Assembly (NCBI GenBank): GCA_025094145.1
Contig: JALLLS010000095.1
Span: 1 to 64,000, forward strand
Direction: 5' to 3'
DNA: 64,000 nt
From: Spinellus fusiger
Taxonomy: Eukaryota > Mucoromycota > Mucoromycetes > Mucorales > Phycomycetaceae
In this document: positions 1-13,631 of the stretch, one piece after another
Numbering within the stretch: position 1 is the stretch's first letter
How the letters are laid out: each line of letters starts with the position of its first letter
Position numbers and translations under genes: made by a program
Notes under the pieces: model-generated
The model's input: only the letters and a program-made list of their open reading frames with translations
Database searches by the model: none
What the model was told of the DNA's origin: nothing

Positions 1-3000
1 TGGTGCTGGTGCTGGCACTGGTGCTGGTGCCAGTATTTCACTCTTGCTCACCTCCATACGTGCTGCTAATTGACCAGGATAAACAAAACTAAGCAGCTCG
101 GGTGTTTCCAATCCCTTGAGCCGCCGCTCTCCTAGCTCCATAATATGAAATCCAAATCGTTGTAGTTGCTGAAGATCTCTGTCCACACTATGGTTTCCTG
201 TGGCTGTCGTTGATCCTCCCTGTTCACTTAGTCCTGTAACGTCGTCGCGTTCAAATACACTAGGGAAAGTCCTTAATGCGGCAACAACATCTGAGGAAAC
301 GCATATTTGTCCACCATCAGCGGCATTACTGATTCGACTTGCTTTGTTTACAACAGGGCCAAAGTAATCCATACGGTTGGTAATTGGGTTTCTCTCAAAG
401 ACAGGGTTTCCCCAATGAATACCCATACGAACAGACAGTCCTTTATAAATAATGACACCATCTTTTTCTATTTCTCGGCCTTCTTCTGTATCAATAATTC
501 CTGCTGGCCAGTCTGCCTCCAAGAGTTGAAGCTGGACAGTAAAACACCATAGTAGAGCAGCAGTAATGTTCTGAAAACACACCATAAAGGCATCTCCTTC
601 TGTCTTGACCTCATAACCACCTACACTTCGAAGGGTTCGACGCATGACAGCATCGTGGATTTTGATAGCTGATCGCATGTTTTCAGGTTGTGTTTCCCAG
701 AATTGAGTTGAACTTTTGATATCTGTAAATACAAGGGCTACTTGGCCTATGGGAGGTGGTACTTCTCTTTCCAGACGTGCCAATGTCTAATGTCAATCAT
801 CATCAGAATAGGTGTCGTTGTTCTTGGGACAAAAACACACATACACACACACACACACACCTCCACCTTTAAAACTTACAGAATCTCCCGGACCTTCCTT
901 TCCACGGCGCTTACTCTTACCCACCAAACCAGCATCATCCATCAACATCCCCGTACCATCTGCTCCTCGACCAGGCCCTATATTGCCTCTATTGCGCAAC
1001 TTCTTTTCTCTCTTTTGAAACAAATCACCTACACCAATGACCATGACCATCAAATTATCTTCTGCACCATAAGTAATAGCAAAATCTCTCAGTTTCTGTG
1101 CAGCAGCCATAAAGTCCTCTTTCTCTGTTCTTGCAATATCCACTGCTGTCTGATACGACATGCGATCCCATAATCCCCGTGATGCCATGATCACAAACTC
1201 ATCTGCCTGAGTCAACTCAATAGTCGACACAAACGGATTTGCATTCACAACAGGAATCAAATGGAAATGCCCAAAGCTTCTTGACACATTCAACTCGTCA
1301 TTTAACAACCCTGAACTCGATACAAACCCGCCTGCCATGCGAATCCGAGAAATCTCACTTGGATTCAACGGAATGTGCTTTTGTGTAATCTCATACGCCT
1401 GTCCATTATTCCTTGAAATCACCGCCAGGGCATCCCCCACATTGGCCACATACAACTTGGTGCCAGAAATATAACACATCACCGCCGACGCCCCCGCATC
1501 CTTTTTGCTGTCTTCTTCCATGGACCCCAACTCCTTCTCCAATGTCAGAAAGGTCCGTCGCATGGCAGACACAATGGTATCGTCATGCTTGTTTTTGCGC
1601 AACTCATTCATAAAGTGATACGTCAAATGGTCATTGAGGAACTTTGTCACCTTGCAGCCTGATTTGACATTGGAGCGGCCGTCAAAGAGACCAAACACAC
1701 ACTCGTCGTCCTTGTTTCGGAACCGAGGCATGACAAGATCCCACGTGGCCAAGTAATCGTGAGGACCCAACCAGTCGGCCACACCATAGTCCATGCTGTT
1801 GACTTCGGAGGGGGAGGTGCGGACACGGCAGTTTTCGTGTTCCTCGGGGACGGACACGCCAAGGATCGTGATGTCCATGAGGCCCAGCATATGGAGACGT
1901 GTCAGTGCACTAAAGTCGGAAAGGTCCTTGTTGTTAGGGGTGCTGGGGCCTGGAGGGGATTTTTTGATTTCAAGGCGTTTGTTGCCTGATAAATTAAGGT
2001 ATTTGAGGCCCAAATTCCAGTTCCTAAGTAGAAGTAGAAGTGTGTGTAAGTATAGAATATAAAACAAAAGACTTTCTTTCTTTCTATCGATGGATCCATC
2101 AATCAATGGATGGTGTATCTCTTACCAGTTCCAATCATAGGGCCAATTGGCAATATTGTACTTGAGAACATTGTTGCCTACATCCAGAACAAGTAGCTTT
2201 CTCAACTTGCCAATTTCAGCAGGAAGGGTCTGGAGTTTATTGCCATTGATGGCCAAGACTCGCAGGTAGCCAAGGCGCTCAATGTCATCGGCAGGAAGAG
2301 ACGTCAGGTGGTTACCCGAAAGATAGAGCTCGTACAAGTGTTGGTGACAAAGTCCCTCGGGTGGGATTTCATACAGATCGTTGAAGGATAAATTTAATGT
2401 TCTTAATTCCAAGAACAAGGAAAGAGGAGACCAAACATCGTCTGTTAATCGATTGTCACCTAGGAACAACTGTCTCAAGGAGAGAGAAAGGGGAGGCGGG
2501 TGGTTACGAGGACTAGCAAAGAATGAAGGAGGATTGAAGTTGGGAGGGCGTTGCAGTGGATGAGCACTATTGGTGGTGCTGGCGGTGCTGGTGGTGGTGG
2601 TGTTATTGGTGGTGATGTTATTGGTGATGGTGTTATTGGTGTTGGTGTTATTGGTGGTGGTGGTGGTGGTGGTGTTGGAGTTACTATTGGAATTGTTGGA
2701 ATTACTGTTGGAATAGTCATTGTAATCAATGGTAGTGTTATGGTCATTGCTAATGTTATTAATGTTACTATTGACATTGTTGCTGTTATTATTACTGCTG
2801 CCAGTACTATAGTCACTGCTACTATAGTCACTGCTGCCATTGACCTTGGTGTTGGCTACACTGGAATGGCTGCTATTATTTGCCATTTTATGCAGTGGAT
2901 GATGATGAGAGGGAAGATGTGAGTAAGCCGTATCAGCAGCAGAGGCAAATCCTGCCTCCATACTGCCTCCATGATGGCTGGCCTCTGTCACTACAAAGGC

Positions 3001-6000
3001 AGGCATATGATTCGACTCTCCGGTGGGTGTCATAGGAACAATGCCCTGACCTGCATTGAATCCTAATTGTGTTGGCAAAACACTGTCCGAAGCAGCATTG
3101 GCTATGACAGAAGGAGTTACAACAGCTTCTGCTTGAGGCGTCAGTGGAAGATGCAGGGCCACACCAGGGGCAGAATAAGGTTCAGGGAATGATTCGAGAA
3201 GATTGGAAGAGCAATTGAGGGTGCTGAGGGAAGTGCACAGCCATATCTCTTTGGGCAGTGTTTTCAGGTTGTTCTTTTGGGCATCCAGTGTTTTGAGTTC
3301 ACTCAGCTTGGCAATTTCCACAGGCAGACAGTCCAGATTATTGGTTTGCACTGATAGATGGGTTAATCGTCGTAGATTGCCGATGCTAGAAGGAATGGAG
3401 TTGATCGTATTACTATCCAGCACCAGACGCTCTAAGAGAGTGACATGGAGAAAGAGTTCTTCAGGAAGAGAAGAGAGTTTGCAGTTGGACAAGTTGAGAT
3501 CAACAAGAGAGCTGGAGAGAGAGGTGATGAGATCTTGAGGAATACCGGGAGCAATCTCTTCTACTTTTCGTGTCATGTTAAAGTAGGTAAGATGGTTTTT
3601 GCACATCTTCAGCTGACAAATGTTACTAAGTTCACAGTTAATAACACTGACAGAATTGTAGTCTGCAGATACAATCTCAAGACTGGGTAAATAAGAGAGC
3701 ACGTCCAGATCAGTGATGAGGTTTTGTCGAATATCAAGCTCTTTAAGGCTCTCTAGCTTGGCAAAACTGGGGGGTAAAGATCCGTTGATGCGGTTGGCAA
3801 TGGCAAGAAGGGCAATAAGGTTGGTGAGGTTTCCAATCTCATCTGGGAAGTTGGGTATCTTATTGAAGCTTATGTCAAGATAAGTAAGACTGGTGATCTG
3901 ACAAATGACTTCTGGGAATGCTGTAAAGGCGTTGTTGGAGACAAAAAGAGAGGTTAAGTGTTTGAAGGATTGGAAGGAAGGTGGCAGAACAGTTAGCTTA
4001 TTGTTAAAGGCCCTGAGTGTCTTCAATCCCTCAATCTCCTCCAATCGAGCATGGAGAAGACATCGAATGCGGTTGCTGGATACATTCAAGTGTTCAAGGG
4101 CAGGGAAATAGCGTACGGAGGGTGGTAGAGTGGAATAATCACACTTGGCGAGTCTTAATTCCTTAAGACTTGTGCATATCTGGGCGAAATCCACAGGCAC
4201 TTCCATCAGTAGGTTTTTGGACAAGTTCAAAGAGACAATGCAAGAAGCGTTTTTGTACAGGTAAATGGGGATCGTGGGTAGGTTTTGTGCCTGGAGGTCG
4301 ACATGGGGTCGTATGCTTTCCTCTTGTACGGGAAGGGGTATTTTAGGACCAAAAGTAAAGCGAATCAAATAGGAATTGTCACTACGCCCTACATCTTCTA
4401 GTCTGTCTTGGTCTGTATAGCCCATCTGTTCCAAAAAAGCCTTTTGTATGTGCAAAGGACGTTCTGTTGGCTGCAATATACGCTCTATCATTGTAACTGT
4501 AAGTTCTGTCTGTTTCTGTCTGTCTGTTTTTCTTTTTCATCTAATCATGCTAACAAGGAGACTGTACCGCTATTTTTCATCCGAATCACCAAGTGGTATT
4601 TACTCATGTTCTCCAGAAAGAACTTTCCTGCCAATTTGTTCAATAGTTCACTTGTTGTTGTACCCAATGGCACCTGAACAGTACCAAATGTATCGTCTGG
4701 ACGAAAGATACGAATACAGAACTGTCCATATCCGTCAGAGAACTAGATACACACTTTTCTTTTTCTTTTTCTTACGCAACAAGAGAGGAGCTTACATTCT
4801 TCCTGGGTACATCCCATTTGTCCTGTTCAACAATAGGAAGTTCGTCAAAGTCTTGCGAATCGTCGTCAAGAAGAGTGAGTCCTGTCAAGATACTGAAGCT
4901 GCTGCCCATGGCTCCTAAGGGTTGAACAGCCCAGCTATCAGGGGGTGCCCATGATTCCACGGTTGACAATGGATCCATAGCCTAAGATCATTCATTTCTT
5001 GCCATGAGTTCTCTTGTTTTCTGCTTACCCATGTGTGCTGTCTTACTTGATCCCGTGCAGGTGCATTGGGTGCCAATGGGTGTCCTTGGTGAATGTAGTC
5101 CATATTAACAATACCATCCATGCTACCAAAGTTCTGATTTACTAAGAGTATGAAGTGGGTTAGCTATTTCTTCTCCATGGCAAGTGAGTTGATTACATTC
5201 GATTTCCTATCAGACCATACAATATAAATAAATAAATAAACAAATAAATATAAACAAAAATACAATGCATAAATACAATGCATAAATGTAGGCACACTTT
5301 GGCTATCCATTCATTACCTTTTCTCGTGTGGCCTGCCGATCCAGAGCATAGTACGCATGCTGCTCTGCTCTTTCCTTGTCTCTCCCCTTTCGACTGATAC
5401 TGGAGCCACCCGACCGCTTTCGCTCTGTAGTAGGTGTTGTATTAAAATAATGAGGATTTCTCGGCATAAACCGTAAAGGCTCATCCATGCCATGCTGATC
5501 CAATGGATGGAAAGAAGCCGTGCGGTGTTCATTGTCGTTAGATTTCTTACGCTGACCCATACTGAGTGATGAAGCATGGTGTGCTGTATTGCCAAGGGAG
5601 GACCCTACTGCCAAGGGATGTCCTTGTGGCACAGAGACCAGCATTGGCTCCTGTCGGCTGCGTGGTTGTGGTTCTATAGTGTAGAATAAGCTACTTTTTT
5701 CTTTTCTTTTCTTGTGGCTGTAGTAGTAGTAGTAGTAGACGTTACCTTTCTTTTTACTGAATCTTCCAAACAAATGACGCTTCTTGTCTTTGGGAGCCTG
5801 TGTAGTAGAGATAAGAGAGGCATCTGCTGTTCCCACTGTGAGTGTTTCTCTTGTTCATCTTTTCTCTACATCTCTCTCCACATCTCTCTTTCTCCTTGGT
5901 TTTGTTGTTGTTCTTCTAGTAAGCAGTCATAGTACAACTACAATAGCAACGACAACAACAACTACCACTTACTCGCATGGAGAGTGTCTGCCTTTGGAAA

Positions 6001-6708
6001 TTCACTCAGGCTGTTTCTACGCACTACAAATGGTCCTGACGATGGCGCCCGATGCTGAAGACTCTCCTCTCCAATGTGCCGTCCTCCTCTTGGAAAGGGC
6101 ACCATGTCCTTTTTCAACACCGATGGTTTTGTTGGCTGTGTTCTGGTATCGTAGGAGCGTGCGGTGGGTGTGTGGAGAGACGTGGGTGTTGTGGGAGGTG
6201 GTTTGGTGGGCTGAAGGGGGGACAGGGACAAGGGCAGGGACAGGGGCAGTGGTGAGGGTGGCAGTGGTGGCAGTGACATGAGGGCGTCTTTGGCTTGCAA
6301 GGAAGAAACAGCGACAGGATAGGGGGAGGGGTCTTCTGCTGTCTGCCATGGCTGAATATCAAAAGAGCGCCGTCTGCGTGCTGAGAAGGCTGTTTGGGGT
6401 GGGGTGGTGGTGGTGGTGGTGTTGGTGGTGGTGTTGGTGGCGGTGGTGGCGGTGAGTTGGGTGGGAGAGGGCAGCGTGCCAGCGGATGAGTTGCGGGTGT
6501 GGCGGGTGGGCAGCCGGGACGTGGTAGAAGACAGTGTTTGTACAGGTGCAGGGGGTGCCAAAGCAGGCGTGGGGGATCCAGCTAGCAGGTGAGCTGGATG
6601 ACGTGTGGAACTGGACTTACCTCGAGATGACTCTGACGAATGATGACCAAACACTCGAGTGAAGAAGGAATCTGTGGTCGAGTGGGGTGGGTTGTAGTTG
6701 CTGGGCAT
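1..6708 (-). CDS. CYR1: Adenylate cyclase (class III, fungal LRR type), 3' end outside window
   Basis: Membrane-associated enzyme that makes cAMP from ATP for Ras/PKA signalling. Exons, in transcription order: 6708-5973, 5835-5746, 5673-5318, 5133-5047, 4981-4796, 4742-4568, 4496-2126, 2023-880, 786-1; all junctions are in frame and give 1977 codons so far. The N-terminal ~480 residues are Ser/Thr/Pro-rich. A Ras-association domain spans about 485-585 (IRIFRPDDTFG; TERPLHIQKAFLEQMGY). A leucine-rich-repeat array spans about 600-1330 and is split by an Asn/Thr/Ser-rich insert. A PP2C-like domain follows (about 1390-1670), then the cyclase domain with metal-binding Asp in VFTDIKSST and in EGDAFM, and VNKASRI for catalysis. 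The C-terminus runs into a Pro-Ala repeat at the window edge. I chose the ATG at 6708 because upstream in-frame starts are only GTG; a further 5' exon cannot be excluded. Confidence 0.93.
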
Positions 6709-7341
6709 TGTTTTGCAGAGACACACCTGCTTGTAGTTGTTTACGAGTCAATGATGAAGGAATGATGAAAGAGTGTAAGGACAAAGGAAGGAGGAGTAGG
6801 AAAAAGAGTAGGAAAGAAAAAAAAAAGAAAAAAAGAAAGAAAAAAGAAAAAAGAAAGGGGGTGTAGATATGAGTGTAGATATATATATATATTTATATGA
6901 GTGTAGATATGAGTGTGTGTAGTTGTAAATGAGCTGCTGCTGCTGTGTTCAGGCGTATGTGTGTTTACTTGTAGCTAGTATTGACTTGCTTATGTGCTTG
7001 TTGAATGACTCTTTTTTCTTCTTTCTTCTCTTCTTCTTCTTGGTTTGCTGTGGACACGTGGACAAGAAGCAAACAGTGTGTCTACAAGGGAATCTTTTCG
7101 CTTTCCTTTTTTTTTCTTTTTTTTTCTTTCTTTCCTTTTTCTTTAGGAAAAGATAAAAAAAATTCCTTTTTTATTTTTTCTTATTTGCTGGACTATAAAA
7201 AATAAAGACGATCCACGGGACATCACTTCAACACATCTTTTCATGGAATAAGGACAAGTGGTCGGAGAATAAAAAGGCCATAAAAGGACATTACCAGCCA
7301 TCTTTCTCTTTATTGACTTTGGAATATTTAAAACACAGACA
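6709..7341. other. Intergenic: adenylate cyclase 5' side / VMA6 3' side
   Basis: No gene seen. The stretch carries purine and pyrimidine tracts (A/G runs near 6800-6870, T/C runs near 7010-7150) and short TA repeats near 6880-6900. It should contain the cyclase promoter and the VMA6 terminator region, but I see no specific site I can support. Confidence 0.5.
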
Positions 7342-8676
7342 CTAAAGCACAGGGATATAGCTGTTAATCCTGTCTTTTTGGTTCTGGGAAATGCACTCTG
7401 CAATCCACACAATATTACGGATCTCCTGTTCTTTGAGTTTGATATAAGAATAAAAGACACCAAAGTTGAACTGCTGCTGGAAAGCCAGTCCATTCAGATG
7501 GGCCTCGTATTCAAAGAATCGATTCTCCAGTGTCGCATTGCTTGTCACTGTATCAAAGAAAGGACGGTATTCCTATTCTCCCCGTTCAAGCTGAGTGGGC
7601 ACGATCAAGGGACAGAACACACCACTCAACTTACATGGAACACCTCACACGCACTCTTCACCTGCTCAAACTCATCTGCCACTGCCAGACGAGCATTTCC
7701 CTCGGGATACAGACGCCCAATGGTGGGGAACAGCTTGCGACGGTCTTCTTTGGAGAGCTCTGTGCCAAAGGAGTTGAGGGTGATGTTCATTGTGCGGCGG
7801 TCTGCTTCAAACTAGCCAACAGGTCTTTCTCTATCAATAGACGTCCATCCAGACAGCCAAACAAACTTACACAAAGAATGTCTCCCATCACCTCAGCTGT
7901 GGGTCCTCCCAACGACTGACAAAACTCATAAAAGTCTTCCAAATACGCCTTGTGCAGTGTGTTGCGGATAATCTCAATATTAAGCTCATCCAGGTCATGA
8001 GCATTCAGGCATTTGGCAAAGTAGGGCGCAAGAGGTGTTTCGACAAGCACGGTGGTGTACAGCTCAGCCACTGTTGTCGCCACACACAGAGCAGGCATGG
8101 CATCAAACACACCCAGAGGATGACAACGCTCAAGAAGCTCATGCGTGTTGCTCTCATGGAGGGTGCCTGTAATCAACAGAATAACATTATCAATCATATA
8201 CTGATACCTGCCAACATGGAATAGAAATAACAATATTAATAATAATATAAAAAGGAGCGAGCATTGTTAGCTGCACCGTCTCATCACCACCACGCACAGA
8301 CACTTGCGTAATGTAATCTAGGAACTTGGACAGTGGCTGCACAGCATTACTACGAATATACTCGAATTCTTCCACAAGGCGCTGTCTCAGCTTATCAGAG
8401 ATAGTGGACGTGGGGATGGGTGAGGGTTCATTCTGGAGCAGAGTGCCATAGTCAGTGGCTCCCAACTGAAGACGAAGATCTGTTGCATACTGTCAAGCCA
8501 TCTCTTTTTTCTTTTTTCTTTCTTTTTCTTTTTCTTTCTTCTTGCAACGTACCTTCCAGAGTCTCGCTCTGTGTAAGGTTGGAGTACTGAGTACGACTAA
8601 TAATGCCCGAGCGATAGCCTCTTAGGATGCCATCCACATAGCCATTAGTCTCGTTATAGTAGAGTGCAGACGTCAT
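7342..8676 (-). CDS. VMA6: V-type proton ATPase subunit d (V0 sector)
   Basis: Peripheral subunit of the V0 sector that couples the V1 central stalk to the proteolipid ring of the vacuolar proton pump. Exons 8676-8553, 8479-8308, 8207-7871, 7811-7635, 7572-7342 give 346 residues, the usual length for the family. Family hallmarks are visible: [14 protein letters not shown] near the N-terminus, [48 protein letters not shown], and the C-terminal [19 protein letters not shown]. The second intron only restores the family sequence (FLDYITYQYMIDN) if it uses a GC donor, GCAAGT at 8307-8302. The start gives [13 protein letters not shown]. It lies tandem with and 170 bp upstream of TRM61's stop on the same strand. 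Confidence 0.95.
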
Positions 8677-8846
8677 AAAGTCAGTGCAAGGGAAAACAAG
8701 AAAAGGAAAGAAAACAAGAGCAGTGAAACAAGGAGGAGACTGGGTTTGAATGGACGTCATCGTCATGAAAGACAATCACTGCCCTTCTATTCTATTCATC
8801 TAAAAAAGGAAATGAGCAACAGACAGGGACTGCTTTCTTTCTGTAG

Positions 8847-10297
<1,451 letters not shown>

Positions 10298-10476
10298 GAG
10301 GGACTATTCAAAGGGGTAGAAAGAGGAAAAGAACAAGACAGCACAGACACTAGACACCAGACAGCACAGACACCAGACACCAGGAAGAAACAGAGTCACA
10401 AGCCACCTGTGACTCCTTTCAATGCATAGACACCCACTTTGGGCACCTGTCTCTGTCATGGGAGGCGTCCCTTTCC
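10298..10476. promoter_or_regulatory. Shared divergent promoter region of TRM61 and the Mis14-like gene
   Basis: Only 179 bp separate the two start codons, so both promoters must lie here or overlap the 5' ends. It contains a short imperfect CAGACAC/CCAGACAC tandem array around 10335-10382. No TATA box that I can defend. Confidence 0.5.
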
Positions 10477-11369
10477 ATGAGTGCACCCAAAATTAATGTG
10501 GACAACTACCAGACCCTGGAGTCTATCTTTATGGACCTGGTAGCGTCGGGCCAGCGCATGGTTTGGGAAAAGTGTCAGGAACAAAAGACGACTGGGTTCT
10601 ATGTAAAGCGGAATCAGGAACAGAAGCGCCTGGAGAAGGAAATGGAAAAGGTACGACCTGCAGCTGTATTCTTTGTAGGCTGACCAGTGTTCTTGTGCTT
10701 TACTAGTGGATTAAGCATACACTCCAGATAACAAGTCACAACATCACTGTGAATGGGGAGGAGTGTGCCGATGCATTGGACTTGGACACAGGTAAGAGCA
10801 TCCTTCCCTACTCCTACTTTCTTACAGTGCATTGGAATAGAACCTCTGGATTTGACATTGGACGAAAGAACAAAAGAAATGGAAAGGCGGGTATTGGAAA
10901 TGAGAGAGAAATTGGCGTTGGAGCGTAGGTTGTTATTGGGGAGAATGGATCAGTTGTGGGAAACAGCCCTGGATTGGCAGCAAGTGGCTATGCAGAAAAC
11001 ACCCATCGACAGACTCCCCCTGGATGGTAAAGAGAGAAAAGAGATGGAGATAGAAGGAGAAATAGAAGGAGAAGAAGAAGGAGAAGGAGATCCTCAACTG
11101 TGTGGCTCTCTTTTACCTAGAAACTCCTCCTCCTCCTCCTCCTTCTGTCAGCAGTGATGCCTTGGAAGAGTACAAAGTGGGAATGAAGCTATTGAGGAAT
11201 CTTTACAAGGTAAGAACAGTGGTATCAGGGTGTCCTGTGACTGTGTTGATGCACTGTGTTGATGCACTGTACTCTACAGACACTTCCTATGAGACTAGCA
11301 CAGTATGAGGATCTGGAGAGAACCCTTCAGAGTAAAGCAAGTCACGACACGACCCCACCAAAGGACTAA
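10477..11369 (+). CDS. Probable kinetochore protein Mis14/Nsl1 (MIS12 complex)
   Basis: Exons 10477-10650, 10707-10791, 10841-11026, 11121-11209, 11280-11369 join in frame to 207 residues. The layout fits the Mis14/Nsl1 family: a conserved N-terminal helical part (WEKCQEQKTTGFYVKRNQ), then EPLDLTLDERTKEMERRVLE leading into a charged coiled-coil, and a short C-terminal helical part (ALEEYKVGMKLLRNLYK). Family members have an acidic EPxDxxL segment before the coiled-coil and are about this length. If right, it links centromeric chromatin to the outer kinetochore. The assignment rests on remembered family shape, not on an alignment, so another small coiled-coil nuclear protein is possible. The exons and frame are much surer than the name. 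Confidence 0.55.
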
Positions 11370-12626
11370 AGAAACCCCTTTTATCTTTCCTTTGCTTCTT
11401 CCAAAGACCTTTCTTGTTTTCTTTTTCTTTATTTTATTGTGACAAGGCATATATCATCACGGGATGAATTGCTTTTTCATCGTCATATTCGTTTTATCCT
11501 TTTGGAGACTGTCTTCATCATTTACTTTTTTTTTTACATTCTATCCATTCTCTTCCTTTTTTTTTTCTTTTTCTTGTTTTTTTTCTTTTTTCTTCATTTG
11601 TTTTCTATCTCTAAGGTATTTCCTCAGGTGGTCTGTGGTACTTTTGACTGGGCGCTTCTGTAAGATAGCACATGGTCTTATTCTCCTTTTAGTCATCTCT
11701 CTCTGGTATTGGATATCCGCCCTAGGCCACTACTTTTATTCTGTTGCTCTTTTTCTCTTGTTTCTCCTGTTTGTAGAAATAATAAGATACTAAAAATCAT
11801 GTATATTATATATATATTCTATACCAAGGTGACAAGGTCAACAGAAAGAAAAAAAAAGAAAAAAGAGCAACAGAGTGTGGTATTACATTTCAAGCAATTT
11901 TTGGATTGTCAACGGGTGGGTTTCTTATCAAATGAATGAATAAAAATGTTTATTTCCATGGCCATGGTGAAGTTTTTATTTCCATAACAACGGTTTCATC
12001 TGTATCATCATCTCCATAGCAATGTTCTTTTTCATCTGTGGGGTTTTTCTGGTCTCCATAACAACAGTTTCATTTGTACAACAGTCTCCATAGCAATAGT
12101 TTTTATTATTTATATATTCTATATTATATTCTAGTCATGACTTCATTTGTAAAATATGTCTAGAAACCACCCATGGGGTCATTTGACACCTTCCATCCAT
12201 AGCAACTCCTATTGTTGGTGTTGTTGTTGTTGATGATGATGGTATTATTGTTGTTACTGTTATTCTTATTACTGTTGACGATGGCAGATAGATAAAGAGA
12301 TGAATTCAAAGTGATCCATCTGCTGAGCAATAGATGGACACACTTATCTGCCGTCTCCTATAGTCTCTCTATCTCCATCTCTCTATCTCTCTATCTCTAT
12401 CTCTATCTCTATCTCTATCTCTTTCTCTTTCTCTTTCTCTTTACATAGGATAAAGACAACACTGTAAGACATCACCATGTAGGTAGGTGTCTGTGTTTGA
12501 TTCCATGTGTTTGTATGTGTGTGTATGTGTGTGTTTATCAATAGACATCATTCAATAAACAGAATCATAGACAGAATCACAGACAGACAGACAGACAGAC
12601 AAGCACAAGTTATCAAAATTTGAATT
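11370..12626. other. Intergenic, low-complexity
   Basis: 3'-to-3' spacer between the Mis14-like gene and the minus-strand gene ending at 12627. It holds T/C tracts (11400-11610), three similar repeats of 'CCATAGCAA/CCATAACAA' with TTTTTATTT between 11950 and 12110, a TCTATC array (about 12370-12420) and a GACA array (about 12580-12600). No gene recognised. Confidence 0.5.
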
Positions 12627-13631
12627 TCACAAAGAGTAATAATAATAAGTAGAAGAAGTGGCATAGGCCTTTGCAATGTCAGTCACTTCCTCATACTCCC
12701 GTCTAAATTCCCAACTGGTATCAAGGCGTGCCAATCGAACACCTATCTGGCTCAAGCTTTCCACCCACTCAGCATGAGTAGGATAAAGGAAATGCATGGT
12801 AGTGATCCATTGAGCATGGGCGTCTGGATGCTGCTTGTAATTTTTGAGAACACTCATGGCCTCTAGTATAAAAGTGCGTCCAAACTTTGCATGATGGAAC
12901 AGATGTTGACGCACTTCAGAGGGAGCTTCTAGGCTCATTGTGATGATGACCCACAGGCCAGCCAGCGCCAATAGGGAATGGCCCTGAAGAGGTGTGTGCA
13001 GTGTGCTAGTGACCAGTCGAACGAGACACTGGAGGCCATCAGCCACATCATAGGCTCTGGCAAACTGCTCACTTGGACGGAGCATGTCCAGACCATGGAC
13101 AATCACCTTGGCCCTTTCCTTGATGGTGAGGAGGTGGCATAGAATCTCACTTGGTGTGTGGGTCGGTGGGCCTTGAGGGTCCATCACAGGACATGGTTTA
13201 GCAAGAGGACCTGTGCAATGCTCCTCCACGATCTGTTGGTAGATCTTTGGGTGCTGCTGGGCTGTGCTGGAGATGATGTGACAAAGAGTGATTTTTGGCA
13301 GGTGCATGATCCATGACTGCAGTGTCCAGTAGTAGTCGTCATCGGGACGGATTCCTTTTTCGTTGAGATCGTTGTGGCTCACCATCATGGTGGATTCTGT
13401 CATGAAGCTGGTGGCAAGTGTGGAGGAGGAGGCAAGCGTGGAAGTAGAGGAGGCATCACTAAGAGGGGGTGTGGAGTATCCATCATGTGTGGAGTAGCTA
13501 TCATGTGTGGAGTAACCATGGAGACTCGTCTGGAGGGGTGGGCTATGGTAGTGGTTGAGCCCAATCAGATGAAGAAAAAAAGAAATAAAACGATTTGGCT
13601 TTGTAGAAGTAGAAAGAGTGATATTTGGCAT
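12627..13631 (-). CDS. Unrecognised 334-aa protein (weak Cut8/Sts1-like resemblance)
   Basis: Single open frame of 334 residues with codon use like its neighbours. The first 100 residues are Ser/Thr-rich and contain a short repeat (YSTHDSYSTHDGYST). From about residue 100 it looks folded and helical: LPKITLCHIISSTAQQHPKI, then RAKVIVHGLDMLRPSEQFARA, a hydrophobic helix LLALAGLWVIITMSLEAPSE, and WITTMHFLYPTHAEWVESL. The 'leucine helix then QQHP' pattern recalls Cut8/Sts1, which tethers proteasomes at the nuclear envelope, but I cannot see enough conserved positions to name it. A separate ATG-led stretch at 14087-13998 ending at a good donor (GTAAGA) could be an upstream exon, which would change the start. 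Confidence 0.6.
   Translation of the reverse strand: MPNITLSTSTKPNRFISFFLHLIGLNHYHSPPLQTSLHGYSTHDSYSTHDGYSTPPLSDASSTSTLASSSTLATSFMTESTMMVSHNDLNEKGIRPDDDYYWTLQSWIMHLPKITLCHIISSTAQQHPKIYQQIVEEHCTGPLAKPCPVMDPQGPPTHTPSEILCHLLTIKERAKVIVHGLDMLRPSEQFARAYDVADGLQCLVRLVTSTLHTPLQGHSLLALAGLWVIITMSLEAPSEVRQHLFHHAKFGRTFILEAMSVLKNYKQHPDAHAQWITTMHFLYPTHAEWVESLSQIGVRLARLDTSWEFRREYEEVTDIAKAYATSSTYYYYSL

Noticed and set aside
1..30. GGTGCT repeat as a standalone microsatellite
   Set aside because: It is the Pro-Ala coding tail of the adenylate cyclase on the minus strand.
2475..2922. Thr/Pro- and Gly/Val-rich frames overlapping the adenylate cyclase
   Set aside because: They are other-frame readings of the Asn/Thr repeat inside the cyclase coding exon.
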